NCBI GenBank assembly: GCA_949358305.1
Contig: OX442318.1
Span: 5,256,501 to 5,320,500, forward strand
Source: Strigamia acuminata
Taxonomy: Eukaryota; Arthropoda; Chilopoda; Geophilomorpha; Linotaeniidae
Direction of reading: 5' to 3'
DNA length: 64,000 nt
The first letter of the stretch is position 1, and each line of letters opens with the position of its first letter. Made by a program: the position numbers and the translations under genes. This document shows, piece after piece, positions 13,450 to 24,095 of this stretch. The notes beneath the pieces are model-generated. The model did not search any database. It was not told the DNA's origin and was given only the letters and a program-made list of their open reading frames with translations.

Positions 13450-14406
13450 AAACGTGCAGCTTAGTTTGTTTTGATTTGCTTCTTCTTTTCTGTTCTTTTC
13501 GTGAAAATTTGATATTTTTGGTTGGAATGGGGACGAGGAAACGATTTGTACATATGTTATTGTAGATGGATTTATGAAAAGACGATTGCATATCATGCAT
13601 AATAACATTAGGAACGAAATGGAATTTTGTTGACGTAACGACGTAACTCGAATTGTAATTTTTACTAATCTGCGTACTGAATTTTCTAGAGTTTATTGAA
13701 TTATTCACCATTTGTATCTTGATTATGGAATTGTGGAGATTGATTATCATTTTGATTTCTATTTAAAGGATATTTTGTTTATTTAAATATATGAATTATG
13801 CAATTTTTTCTTTTTTTGATGTTTATATAGAGGTATTTGTATTTATGCTCAGGTTTATTGACTTTTTTTTTTTGTTTTTTTTTTACAAAAATGTGGAAAA
13901 AATATGGAAAAAAAAGATAAAATTCTATAATTATGTGTTTATTGTTTTCTGTTACAGTTGGGTGGATGTATTTTTCCCCTGTGTAAAAATATTTTTGTCA
14001 CGTGTAAAAACAAAGACAGAAAAATATAAAAAAATAATAATAATAATTTATGTATGATTTTATTTTATAATCAAAAATCTGCAAACAATAAAAGAATTTC
14101 AACAAATAATAAATATAAATCAGTTGAAATGGTCGTTTGACGAATTCCAGTATGCTTCTGAATGGGAGATGATGAGGTGATTGCGTGTGTTATCACTCGC
14201 AAGTGTAATGGAATTTGGGGATTTTTGGAAGTTTTGTTGTTTTTTTGTTTGGAATTGATATTATGACGAAACAATGCAAACACACATGCAAAATAGTGTA
14301 ATAACAACTTATTGTTGCGTGTGATAACCTTATTTGTTTCGAGGTTGACACATTTCAATTTGGTTTGAAAAAAGGAAAAAAAATTAGAAAAATAGAAGGA
14401 AAAAAA
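13450..14406. other. FCHo 3'UTR, intergenic DNA and MARCH 5'UTR
   Basis: AT-rich sequence between the FCHo stop and the MARCH-like start. ORFs here (for example on the minus strand at 13337-13750) are low-complexity and have no recognisable domain. I see no further gene. Confidence 0.6.
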
Positions 14407-15389
14407 ATGGAAAACGGAGAAGGTTTTGATTTAGTCGATTCAAATGTACTGGAAGGAAACTTGTCACAAACGTACAGTAGTAGTTCGAGTTTAAATGACC
14501 CAGTTTGTCGAATTTGTCAAATCAAACGCATCGATGAAGCGCTTTTGATAAATCCTTGCAATTGCAAAGGTCGAAAAACATTCATTTTTTATTAGGCTTA
14601 AGTTTCAATAAATTTATTCCAATTCTGATTTATTTATTTTAGGTACTTTAGGCTTAATGCATCGTTCGTGCATTGAAAAATGGCTGAACCACCGCAATTC
14701 GGATCGGTGCGAAATTTGCAAGTGTCGTTTTGCAGTTATACGAAAATCGAAGGTGAAATTTGACTACGCGAATTGTGGTTTGGCTCTGCCGCGCGAGGTG
14801 CACTCTGCGCGGCAGAGACGAGACCGAATCTCCGCACAAACCAAAAAATCATTCCAACTCGAAAGATTTACGTTTTTGTCCATAAATTTTACGTTCTCTG
14901 GATAAAAACTAAACTAAACAATCCATTTTTATTGATTTTTGAAATTTTAAAATTTATTTTCAGACATTTCTTGATTTTTTGCGTCAGTCGGGCCCAGGTG
15001 CCGACCACCGTAATCTCTTGGCCGATGTCGTTTGTTTCTTGGCCTTGACCCCATTAGCATCAATAAGTGCTTGGTTGTGTGTAAATGGCGCTTTGCATTA
15101 TTTACATCACGATGACAACGGATCGTGGGAAGCTGGAGGACTATTACTCTTAGCCTCCGTGCTTATTCTCGTTTTCAGTTGCTGGACCTACATATCAGCG
15201 AGGTTTGAAATAACACGCGGAGCCGTGTCGCGCTCAGCAAACGACTAAAACCTGTTTGACTCTTTTAGTTATCATTGGAATGTGTGGCGGGAATGGCGTC
15301 AGAATAATTTCCACATCGTTTTTCCAAATGCGAAGGAATCCACCTTTTCCGAGCTCGTAAATTCGAATAAAATATCGAAGGAAACGTAA
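14407..15389 (+). CDS. MARCH-type RING-CH membrane E3 ubiquitin ligase (MARCH2/3-like)
   Basis: RING-CH E3 ligases of this type ubiquitinate membrane proteins in the endosomal and secretory system. Exons are 14407-14569, 14643-14752, 14964-15202 and 15269-15389, giving about 210 residues. The RING-CH spans roughly residues 35-85: CRICQ...NPCNCKG across the first splice, then LMHRSCIEKWLN and RCEICKCRF, which is the C4HC3 pattern with His and Cys in the expected places. Two hydrophobic segments follow (DVVCFLALTPLASISAWLC and LLLLASVLILVFSCW), then YHWNVWREWRQNN, which resembles the post-TM region of MARCH2/3. An in-frame upstream ATG at 14365 would add 14 Lys-rich residues. I chose 14407 because the extra stretch looks like A-rich 5'UTR. 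An AATAAA lies at 15559. Confidence 0.9.
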
Positions 15390-15693
15390 TTTGTATTATC
15401 TCGTGAATATTTAGTGATTCTTTGGGGTTTTAATTCGATTTTTCCGGCCAGATGTTCGCAACAGCTCAATGATATCCGCGAGCCGACTGAGGGTCATTCG
15501 GCCGATTACGTAACGCATATAATGTGTAATTAGGTTGCTAAAGCGCAGTTTATTTATGAATAAAGTTTATTTCATGTTATTTTTGGTTTTTGCTTTGACT
15601 TTTTGTTTTGTTGGTGAGGAAATTTAAGGTTTTGTGAGATTTTGTGGATTTTGGTGGGTTTATGTGGTGTGTTTTGGTAATTGTTTGGCAGAT
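15390..15693. other. MARCH 3'UTR with AATAAA at 15559 and tRNA upstream region
   Basis: The 3' flank of the MARCH-like gene contains GAATAAAG at 15558-15565, a plausible poly(A) signal about 170 nt after the stop. The rest is T/G-rich spacer up to the tRNA. Confidence 0.5.
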
Positions 15694-15811
15694 GTCAGGA
15701 TGGCCGAGCGGTCTAAGGCGCCAGACTCAAGCGAGAGCTTCTCGTGATTGTGCGAGAGATGTGAATTCTGGTCCACGAATGTGGGCGTGGGTTCAAATCC
15801 CACTCCTGACA
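15694..15811 (+). tRNA. tRNA-Leu(CAA) with intron
   Basis: The gene starts GTCAGGATGGCCGAGCGGTC and ends GTTCAAATCCCACTCCTGAC plus A. The acceptor arms GTCAGGA and TCCTGAC pair with one mismatch at most. Box A (TGGCCGAGCGG) and box B (GGTTCAAATCC) are present. The anticodon CAA is at 15728-15730 in CCAGACTCAAG, and the stem resumes at TTCTGG after an intron of roughly 35 nt directly 3' of the anticodon. This is where eukaryotic tRNA-Leu(CAA) introns sit. A long variable arm follows, as expected for Leu. Confidence 0.94.
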
Positions 15812-16812
15812 AGTTATTTTTTTTTTTATCAATTTTTTAAATTATTTTTTGTTTTATTAGATTTTTAATTATTTTTCAAGTTTTTTTTAACATTTTCAAT
15901 TTTTTTTTCACTTTTTTAAACATTTTTTAAAATTTAAATTCCCCTTTTTATTTTTTGAAATAAAATTTTTCTTACACAAATAAAACAAAAATTATCAACT
16001 AATCAATCATAAATTGATAAAATACCCATTAAACTCACCGATAAATAAAAATAAACAACAAGCAACAAAAAAAAAAAACCATAAACAACAAATTTGCATA
16101 ATTAAAACCAAAAAAAAAAAAAAAAACTCCACAAAAAAAAGATAATAATAATTTCTTCTTAATTCCACATTACACAACCAACCATAAAAAAAATTCTTCA
16201 AACAAAATTACAGTGATAAGAATCTCTAATTACAACATACCCAATGAGCTCAAACATCCATCTTGACATCTCCATCATTCTGCTAAGCTGCATAATTGAA
16301 TTAACAAGAATCATGATCATCAAGATTAATCTGAGAACATAAAGGCCACATCCTCAAGGTTGCAAAATTGCTTTCCTGATGCAAGTGCTGCAACTTCTTG
16401 CACACAACCATCCATAAAAAAGGGTTCACAAAGCCTGCCGACTAGACCACCACAAGCTACAAACTCGCACACATCCATCCACAAACCCAACCACAATCTG
16501 GTACGTAAAACCCTTATTAAACCCATTTAACACATCTAAACTTAACTAATCTAACATTTTATCATAAACTCAGTCCAGATAAATACATATTTCACGTTAC
16601 ATAACACTTTAGAGTGTTATAATATCCAGGTTTCAAGTTCAATAGCATTTTTATGGCGTACATGTTCATCCTTGTTTGGTTTCTGACTTAGGCCTATTAT
16701 TCGCGGAATTCCAGCTGCAAAATAGCCTTGACACGAATAGAGATTTTGGGATAAAGAGGGCTGCATCTTTATGTGTTTTTATTTGTACACTTTTAGGGAT
16801 TAATAAGACATC
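15812..16812. other. Spacer between tRNA-Leu and globin
   Basis: AT-rich spacer with long T and A tracts (15820-16140). A likely 5'UTR acceptor of the globin gene lies just before GGATTAATAAGACATC at about 16797. I see no other gene; the short minus-strand ORF at 16326-16526 has no family resemblance. Confidence 0.5.
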
Positions 16813-18226
16813 ATGGGAGGTTGGATTAGTTATTTTTGGCCGGAAAAATCAGCCGAATATGACACAAGTTCTGGTTTGGATGAAGTGGAGCCTGAATCGG
16901 GATTGACACCTAGACAGAAGAAAGTGGTGGTGGAGATATGGGATTTGGTCAAGATCAACATCAAGCAGAATGGAATTGATTTTTTCATTGAGTAAGTTTT
17001 GTTTTATTTTATTTTTTAGATGTTTTATCTTGGATTTTGTTGCATCATATTGTGTTACACATTGTGGTGAAATATTATTCAAGTTTTTCCTCAATTTGTA
17101 ATAACTCAGTTGTGGATTTTGTCTGGGGAGTTTGTTCAACTGTTTCTGTGAATCAGAAAGAAAACTAGGGCGGCGTGTGTCGAATATTTCCTGGAATCAG
17201 TGCAAAGTGTTTTATTTGTAATTAGTCTGAAGCTTGATCTTTTGTTGTTGAGATTTCTGGGTTTTAAATGGGAGATATATTGGTTTTACTCAGTTTTCAG
17301 TGGTTGGTTTTGATATTAAAATTAGATTTTGTTGTTTTTGGGATTGATTTTGATATTAAAATTAGATTTTGTTGTTTTTGGGATTGATTTTGATATTAAA
17401 ATCAGTTTTTGTTGTTTTTTGGGATTGATTTTGGTTTTAAAATCAGTTTTTGTTGTTTTAGGGATTGATTTATGTATTAAAATCAGTTTTTGTTGTTTTA
17501 GGGATTGATTTTTGTGTTAAAATCAGTTTTTGTTGGTTTTGTGATTGATTTTTGTGTTAAAATCCATTTTTGTTGTCTTTTGGATTGATTTTTGTATTAA
17601 AATCAGTTTTTATTGTTTTGGGGATTGATTTTGGTGTCAAAATCAGTTTTTGTTGTTTTTTTATTTTGATTTTTGTGTTGAATTTGCTTTAATTTTTATT
17701 TTTTATGCAGATTTTTTAAACTTTTTCCGAACAATTTAAGCAACTTTAAGGCTTTTCAAAAGATGTCCGACGACGAGTTACGTAAAAGCAAAAAACTGGA
17801 AGCGCATGCCACAAACGTCATGTATGCCATTTCCACAGTTGTTGACAATTTGCAGGATGTTGAATGTCTCACAGAATTGCTCTCAACGATCGGTCGAAAT
17901 CATGTAAAACGACGCATTGAACCGGTTCAATTTGATGTAAGTTGGTACTGAATCCAGTTCAGTTGTGAATACAAGGTAGGCTTGAAAAGTTATAACCGGA
18001 AGTGTAATTCACAATTGTACTGGAAAGGAAACTTTTGTCATTTATTGCGTATTTATTCCATAAGAAAAATTATTTTCATATCTAGCAAGTCGGCATCACG
18101 TTTATTAAATTTTTGGAAGCAAAACTCGGAAGTCGAATTACTCCATTTTGTCGCAAAGCTTGGGAAGAAACGTTCAAGTTGATGAATGCTATCATCGTGG
18201 CTGGTTCGCAAACTGGTGATCTGTAA
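16813..18226 (+). CDS. Globin with N-myristoylation signal (globin X-like)
   Basis: A haem-binding globin of about 181 residues in exons 16813-16991, 17711-17936 and 18086-18226. The E-helix LEAHATNVMYAI carries the distal His and the F-helix IGRNHVKRRIEPVQF the proximal His. The two introns fall at phase 2 in helix B and phase 0 in helix G, the ancestral animal globin positions B12.2 and G7.0. The protein starts MGGWIS, fitting the MGxxxS N-myristoylation rule, as in membrane-attached globin X proteins, so it probably sits on the inner face of a membrane. The long N-terminal extension before the A helix also fits globin X. Whether it stores, senses or reduces its ligand cannot be told from sequence. 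An AATAAA lies at 18461. Confidence 0.92.
17290..17690. repeat. Intronic minisatellite, about 40-bp unit
   Basis: Roughly nine to ten diverged copies of a unit like GGGATTGATTTTGATATTAA plus AATCAGTTTTTGTTGTTTT fill the 3' half of globin intron 1. Successive GGGATTGATT starts (for example 17461 and 17501) are 40 bp apart. Confidence 0.85.
17954..18023. mobile_element. About 70-bp hairpin repeat in globin intron 2
   Basis: Ends CCAGTTCAGTTGTGAAT and ATTCACAATTGTACTGG are imperfect inverted repeats. The same ends occur three times at 53.5-55.7 kb, and half-motifs occur near 46842 and 50288. It may be a very small MITE family or a conserved structural motif. Confidence 0.55.
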
Positions 18227-18955
18227 AACGAAGCCAAATATTTGTGATGAAATAATATTTTCTAACATTTTTGTATTTTAAAAAACATTAATGTTTCGTT
18301 TTCCATACGAGTTGTGAAGGAAGGAGCGCATTAATAATATTCACAAGTGGAAACGAGAATATATATTTTTTTAATAACATTTTTTTTGTATTAATAACAA
18401 GAAACTTGCACTTTATCGGACAATTTCTTTTCTCTTTGGTTTTTTTCTCGAACTGTATTGAATAAATATTTCCGTATTAAACAACAACATCAAACTTTAA
18501 ATCTTTGACACTAGATGGCGATTGAATCAATTACGATCTAACTCCAGCACGACGCCCGTCACGATGCCAATATTCATTATTAAAACTCTTCCCATCTCAA
18601 AAATGAAACTAATTTAATTCACAGAATATTAAAAAACAAAATACAAAAATAAAAACATTTTTCCATAACTCCTTTTCATAAAGTTTAAAATAAATAAATA
18701 TTTCACGGCACGTGTCTGCACCTAGACTCGAAGTAAGATGGCGAGCATTTAGCGCTTGTTGTTTTTTCTACTACAAATGTAAACTTTTTCTATGCCCCAA
18801 CGTTTATTAGACGATTATCAGGACGAACGGAACTCAATTTAAAAATTCCACAAGATATTTAGTATAATATATTACAAAACTCAGGTAAAATTACAAAAAA
18901 ATGAAAAAATATCGAAAAAACGAATTAATTTATAAATTTATTGTCATTAGTTATC
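18227..18955. other. Globin 3'UTR and spacer before SMIM15
   Basis: AATAAA at 18461 probably ends the globin transcript. The rest is AT-rich. A TAG acceptor-like site at 18948-18950 sits just before the SMIM15 ATG, so a 5'UTR intron is possible. No further gene seen. Confidence 0.5.
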
Positions 18956-19183
18956 ATGATGGACTGGATATACGAGTGGGTGGATAATCTGGTCATGTAC
19001 GCAGCTAGAAACCCATGGCAATTCATCTATTACATTCTATTGGTGCTGTCTCCATTTTTCCTAATCAGCGCCGTGTTATCGTGGAAGTTGGCCAAACACA
19101 TCGAGCAACAGGAGAAGGACAAGAAGAAAAAAGCAAAAAAAGAATCGAATATTGCGAAAATCCGACGAGCCAAAGCCGATTAA
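18956..19183 (+). CDS. SMIM15: Small integral membrane protein 15
   Basis: A 75-residue single-pass protein of unknown biochemical role, widely conserved in animals. It has a Trp-rich N-terminus (MDWIYEWVDNLV, AARNPW), one membrane segment around residues 22-42 (IYYILLVLSPFFLISAVLSW) and the family signature AVLSWKLAKHIEQQEKD. A Lys-rich tail ending NIAKIRRAKAD matches the NIAKAKR-type end of the vertebrate protein. Length matches the family (about 74). Two adjacent ATGs (18956, 18959) are possible starts; I took the first. Single coding exon. Confidence 0.92.
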   Translation: MMDWIYEWVDNLVMYAARNPWQFIYYILLVLSPFFLISAVLSWKLAKHIEQQEKDKKKKAKKESNIAKIRRAKAD

Positions 19184-19518
19184 TCGACGATAAATATGTA
19201 AACAAGTATTTGCATTAATCGGGAACAAATTAAATCGATTTTATCGACTTATTTGAGCGGATTTGTGCGAATTTTCATGTTTTTTTTGGGTCATTTTTCA
19301 CTTAAAAATTTATTATATGTAAAATATCGCAAGATTTTTCAATTATGGTATATAATGAATGATTAAATAATTGTTTATTTTATATATTATCATAAATTCT
19401 AGTAAAAAAAAATTTAAGGACAAAAAAAAATTATTTTTTAATTTTCATAATTTTCAATACATTTTTCAATACTAATTATTTTCTAACATTTTGATATTTC
19501 TTCCGTTTCGAATTGGAA
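19184..19518. other. Convergent 3' region between SMIM15 and NDUFAF2
   Basis: An AT-rich 335-bp gap holds the 3' ends of two convergent genes, with several A/T runs and no ORF of note. Confidence 0.5.
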
Positions 19519-19594
19519 TTATCTTTTCTCGTAGTCTTTATATTCGGGAAAACTTCCTAAAAAATTGATAAATAAAAATAATGATTAAAATTTG

Positions 19595-19631
<37 letters not shown>

Positions 19632-20865
19632 TTTTCTCTCACTTTTTTCGTCTTCGCGCTTGGGCTCAATTTTTAGTGGTCGATTCTGCGGTGAAAAAAA
19701 AGCGTTAGAATTTAATTTGTATATTTGTGTTAGGTTAGAATGAAGGCACTAGCTGCATTCAAAAACTAAAATATTTTGTGTTTTACTTCAATTTTAAACA
19801 AAAAATGACATCATTTCCTGTTTAAAACCATGTTAAAACTTAAAATACACTTAAACTAAAATTGTTATTTTAATTTTTGAATGCAGCTAGTGGCTACGTT
19901 AACGTCCGACGTGAACGTATTATTTTCATGACGCGTGAACGTAGCCACTTAGTGGAATTAAATTTACAGCTGCGTCCTTTTCTTCCAGTTCCTTGGCTTT
20001 GTGAATGGCGGTTTGTTGAATTGAGATATTCTTTCTTATCTCCTAGAAAAAAGGAATAGAAAAAGGATTAAATTCCATGCTTCTTTATAAATTACTAGGA
20101 ACTAGGAATACAAACATCTTCAGTCGGAGGTTCTTTCCTCCTCCCACGCAACCAAGCTGAAATAAACAACAAAATTGGGTTTTATTTATTTAAAATTTGG
20201 TTTTTGAAGGACAAAATTGAGTTTTGGATGCGTAAAATTTAGTTTTTGTTGCATAAAATTTAGTTTTTGTTGCATAAAATTAAGTTTTTGTTGCATAAAA
20301 TTAAATTTTAGACACAATAATTGCATTTTTATGGAAAAATGAGTTTTAGATGCATAGAATTTAGTTTTTGTTGCATAGAATTTAGTTTTAGATGCATAAA
20401 ATTAAATTTTAGATTTAAAAAAAATTTTTAGACACTAAAATTGAATTCTTATGTAAAAATTAAATTATTAAAGGAAAAAAAACTGATTTTTTTTTTAGGT
20501 TAGAAATTGATTTAGTTGGAGTTAAAATTGAATTTTGTTTTTATTTATATATTTCTTCCATTCACCTTCCCATTCGACTGGGATTTCCTGATCAAATTTA
20601 TCTTTTTCTGTAGCTTCAAACCATCGTGATGCCCTTCTCTTCCCCGCTTGCGGATCTATTCGTGAATATTCATTAAAGCACATAAAAAAATATCAAATAA
20701 ACTCAACAAATTGTAAATACCGGCCGGTATTTCGTAATATTTTGTCCCAAACTGATCTTTTCCAACAACACTTCCACTTGGCCGTCTAGCTATTCCCAGA
20801 GATTTGAAAAAATTATTAAACACCGCGGCCCAAACCCTCCGAGGTTGCGGCGGTTTCCGAGACAT
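19519..20865 (-). CDS. NDUFAF2: NADH dehydrogenase complex I assembly factor 2 (mimitin, B17.2L)
   Basis: NDUFAF2 is a mitochondrial assembly chaperone of respiratory complex I, a paralogue of subunit NDUFA12. Minus-strand exons run 20721-20865, 20566-20655, 20116-20156, 19968-20042, 19643-19685 and 19519-19556, with all phases joining to about 143 residues. Diagnostic motifs are VGKDQFGTKYYEIP near residue 35, then DPQAGKRRASRWFE, IPVEWEAWLRGRRKEPPTED and a Lys/Glu-rich helix. The last exon was read in the phase that gives SFPEYKDYEKR and a stop. The other phase also stays open for 26 residues, so the very C-terminus is less certain. The introns contain (TTTA)n and a 20-bp AT minisatellite. 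It is head-to-head with TRIR. Confidence 0.91.
20190..20490. repeat. Intronic AT-rich tandem repeat, about 20-bp unit
   Basis: About ten diverged copies of a unit like GCATAAAATTTAGTTTTTGT lie in an NDUFAF2 intron. Confidence 0.75.
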
Positions 20866-21192
20866 TTATTTACTTCAAAAAACAAACACTAAACAGCCAT
20901 TATAATTTTACACAGCCTACTACTTATCTCAATCCCTATTGGCTGTTGAAATCCCATCGACCAATCAAATACGAGATAACATGTGAAATACTAACACCAC
21001 AGCCTACAATATTTCAATTTCAAAAAATCAAACATTTAATACTTTTTAATTTTTAATGCATTATAACTTTAATAGATTCTAAAATAATTTATTTATTTAT
21101 TTGTATATTTAATAAATCATATTAAAAAAAATTAGAAACATAAACAGTTCGTGCTGGTCTTTATATATCACGTTGGCGTAGATCGTGCTAAG
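20866..21192. promoter_or_regulatory. Shared divergent promoter region NDUFAF2 / TRIR
   Basis: The 327 bp between the NDUFAF2 start (minus) and the TRIR start (plus) must hold both promoters or 5'UTRs. I see no TATA box I would rely on. The head-to-head layout itself is the evidence. Confidence 0.45.
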
Positions 21193-22999
21193 ATGGCGGA
21201 CGACGAACGGAATAGTGACAGCAGCAGCTCAGACAAACTATACGAAAACTATGGCTACGGCTCGAGCGCCGTGTATGGAGGCAACGTCAACGCGTTTGCC
21301 AACGACGGCAGTTTCCTCGAAATGTTTAAGAAAAAAATGGAGGACGAGAAAAAACACGAAGAAAGCGCAACGAATGAACCAAAGCCAACCAAGTCGACCG
21401 CACCACCAGCAGCAGGGAAATCCTCTTTATTGTCTAGTGTAAGGTCTTTGGTGTCAACCAGCACCAGCACTTTCTTTCTGGTGCTGTTTAATTACTTAAA
21501 CACACTTTTATCCCATAAGATGATGATTTTTTTTCTCTTTTGACTAACAATTTAGTTTGTTTTTCATGTTTTTGAGGTAAGTTTAGGACTTCACCACTAG
21601 ATGGCAGTGCAGCTTTGAATATTTGGTTTTATATTTATTTAAAAAATATGTGAAGATGTTTGAAAATTAATAATGGGTGTGCTGAATCAAACAAAATTGT
21701 ATTTTATATTTTTTTTATTTTTTTTCTGTTTTTTGTTTTTTAATTTTGTGGCTTTTGGCAACCCGAGTATAATTTTTCAGGTGAATTCTGGAAGGTTAAG
21801 GTGATCCACTAATCTAATGGTATGAGTGATTGTTTCGTTCCCAGGTGGGAAAGAGACGCGGCGGAAAAGTGCTCCCCACCGGAATGGTGAAAAAGGTCCG
21901 CAAGGATCACGTACAGGTGAGTATAGAAGCAGCAAGATTAAGGCGCAAGTTGTGTTTCCTGGTCGGGAAAGGCGAAAGGAATTTACAACGCCCGTCGTGC
22001 GGCGCGGAACACACTATAGACCATCGATTATCCAAACTAATTGGGCGACGTAGGTGTTCATAAAAACCGATTTGTTCGCGTAATCAGACATTAGGTTTAT
22101 GTACATAATAGGTGCGTTCAATCTTAAATGGATTTCCAAAATCGTGATTTTCTTGATTTTCAGAAATCAAGTAAATTGGATTTCAACTCTGAACGACCTT
22201 AAAATTCCCCAAAATCCTGTTGCACATGCGCAATTATACTCCGTTCCGGTACAAAGTGGTCTTAATTCACTGGTGTAGTGGCACAAAAAAGTAGCCCTTA
22301 ACACATTGTTTAATTGATTAAAACGGAAAAAAGCTTATTTTTAGCAAATAAAATAAATATTTTATTACCAATTAAATAAAACCGATACTTCTAATCACTT
22401 TTTACACTTAAATTCATTGAAAATAAACAGAACTACTTTTTCGCGTAGACGTAATCCACCAGTGATAAGGCTGGAATTTATACCACCTTGTACCGGAACG
22501 GAGTATAGACCCGTTAGAAAACTTCCTGTTTACAAATGTGGCCGAAACATCGCAAAACCACAGAAATCAATTGGAAATTGATTTAAAAAATGAATAAAAA
22601 TCGATAACTGATGTTTCGATAACCGTTCGTTCGCTTAACCAACGTTTGGATAATCGATGTTCTACTGTATAATTACAAAATAAAAATAATTAGACAATGC
22701 CTGCTACATGGGGACAGCTACATCTGCAGTTTACAGAACTTTCTGGCCTTGGAAATAGCAGATGTGGGTGTTAGTATCCACGTCTGGCGTGTTTATCCAT
22801 TTAGTGGGGCAATATCGCTCGTTGTATATTCTTTTTGCCTGTTTATGTGTTTTATTTTTGTGTTTGTTTAATTATTTATTCGTTTTTGGTGAAAAAGGAT
22901 AAGAAGAATGATGCTTGGTCTCAATATATGGCCGAAGTGAAAAAGTACAAAGACCGTTCTTGCGAAGATGAAGGCAAAACTCGTCCTTTAGTCAAATAG
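21193..22999 (+). CDS. TRIR: TRIR (C19orf43) homologue, telomerase-RNA-interacting RNase family
   Basis: The vertebrate TRIR protein is reported to bind telomerase RNA and act as an exoribonuclease. Exons 21193-21438, 21845-21916 and 22898-22999 join in phase 0 to 139 residues. Family hallmarks appear in order: VNAFANDGSFLEMFKKKMEDE in exon 1, VGKRRGG at the start of exon 2, and DAWSQYMAEVKKYK followed by the terminal KTRPLVK in exon 3. The N-terminus is Ser/Asp-rich and disordered. The exon 3 acceptor (gtgaaaaag) is weak, but the match to the family end supports it. Intron 2 contains a nested pair of MITEs. Biochemical activity of this homologue is inferred only from the family. Confidence 0.92.
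22014..22667. mobile_element. pogo-like element in TRIR intron 2
   Basis: Left TAGACCATCGATTATCC and right GGATAATCGATGTTCTACTG are inverted repeats of the pogo/Tigger CAGTAGAACATCGATTATCC type. TA follows the right end. Another MITE lies nested inside at 22239-22503. Confidence 0.6.
22239..22503. mobile_element. mariner-like MITE nested in the pogo-like element
   Basis: Termini CTCCGTTCCGGTACAAAGTG and ACCTTGTACCGGAACGGAG are inverted repeats with TA on both sides (22237-22238 and 22504-22505). No coding capacity. Confidence 0.75.
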
Positions 23000-24095
23000 A
23001 AAAGGAGGTATACAGTGTATACTTCGTTCTCTTGATTTAATTTTTGTGGTTTAATTTTATAAATATATTAAAACTTTAAATCTAAAAAAATAAATAAAAG
23101 AAGAAAAAAACAAACGTTTATGTATATGGTTGCTACAATAAGAAAGATGAAAAAAAAAGACCAATTTTTATTTTCCTTAACAATTTTTCCTGATTTTTGT
23201 TTTCTTTTGTTTTGATTATTATAATAATATATGGTATGCAATGTTAGGGAATTTTTGTATAAATAAATAAATATCTTACAAGTTATTTTACTTATTTCAT
23301 TTATTTCTAATTCAAGCCAAAGCAGTTTTTTATCCCGCTCCCTTGCCAGTGTTACTGCTGAAAATTCATTGTTTTGGATGCAAAAGTAATTTTTTAAGCA
23401 GAAAATGCATTTTTTTTGTCTGTAAATGAATTTTTTTCAGGTGAAAATGCTTTTTTTTCCTACTATTACATTGTTTTTGACTGTAAATGCATTTTTTTTC
23501 CCTGCTATTACATTGTTTTTGACTGTAAATGCATTTTTTTTCCTGCTATTACATTGTTTTTGACTGTAAATGCATTTTTTCCACAGAAAATGCATTGTTT
23601 CGTATGCAAAAGCGGTTTTTTTCTGTTAAAATTGCATTTTTTTCATGCAATGCATTGTTTTTTGTTTGAAAATGCATTTTATTTAGGTGGAAATGCAAAA
23701 TTTCATTGAAAATGAATTTATCTTCCGTAAAAACGCATTGTTTTGCATGAAAATGAATTTATTTTCCACAAAAACGCATTGTTTTGCATGAAAATGAATT
23801 TATTTTCCATAAAACCGCATTGTTTTGCATGACAATAAATTTATTTTCCATAAAAATGCATTGTTTTGCATGAAAATGAATTTATTTTCCACAAAAACGC
23901 ATTGTTTTACATAAAAATGCAATTTTTCAGCTCAAAATGAATTTATTTCCCACAAAACTGCATTTTCTTAGCTTGAAAATGTGAATACGTCATTCCTTCA
24001 CTAAATATTCCGTCATTATTCCGCTAATTCACAAATAACTGCAAGATAAATACATCTCAACAAACCACTCGTTTATTTATCAACACACAACACAT
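23000..24095. repeat. TRIR 3' flank and minisatellite up to ERI2
   Basis: After the TRIR 3'UTR, the stretch from about 23340 to 23970 is a tandem array. It begins with units like GACTGTAAATGCATTTTTTT and continues as about seven copies of a 41-bp unit containing GCATTGTTTTGCATGAAAAT and GAATTTATTTTCCACAAAAA. It lies between two convergent genes. The 97-aa ORF in it is a repeat by-product. Confidence 0.85.

Noticed and set aside
18941-18955. Five extra N-terminal codons for SMIM15
   Set aside because: They would need a TTG start; the family-like start is the ATG at 18956.
23416-23709. 97-codon Phe/Cys-rich ORF
   Set aside because: It lies entirely in a minisatellite; composition follows the repeat.
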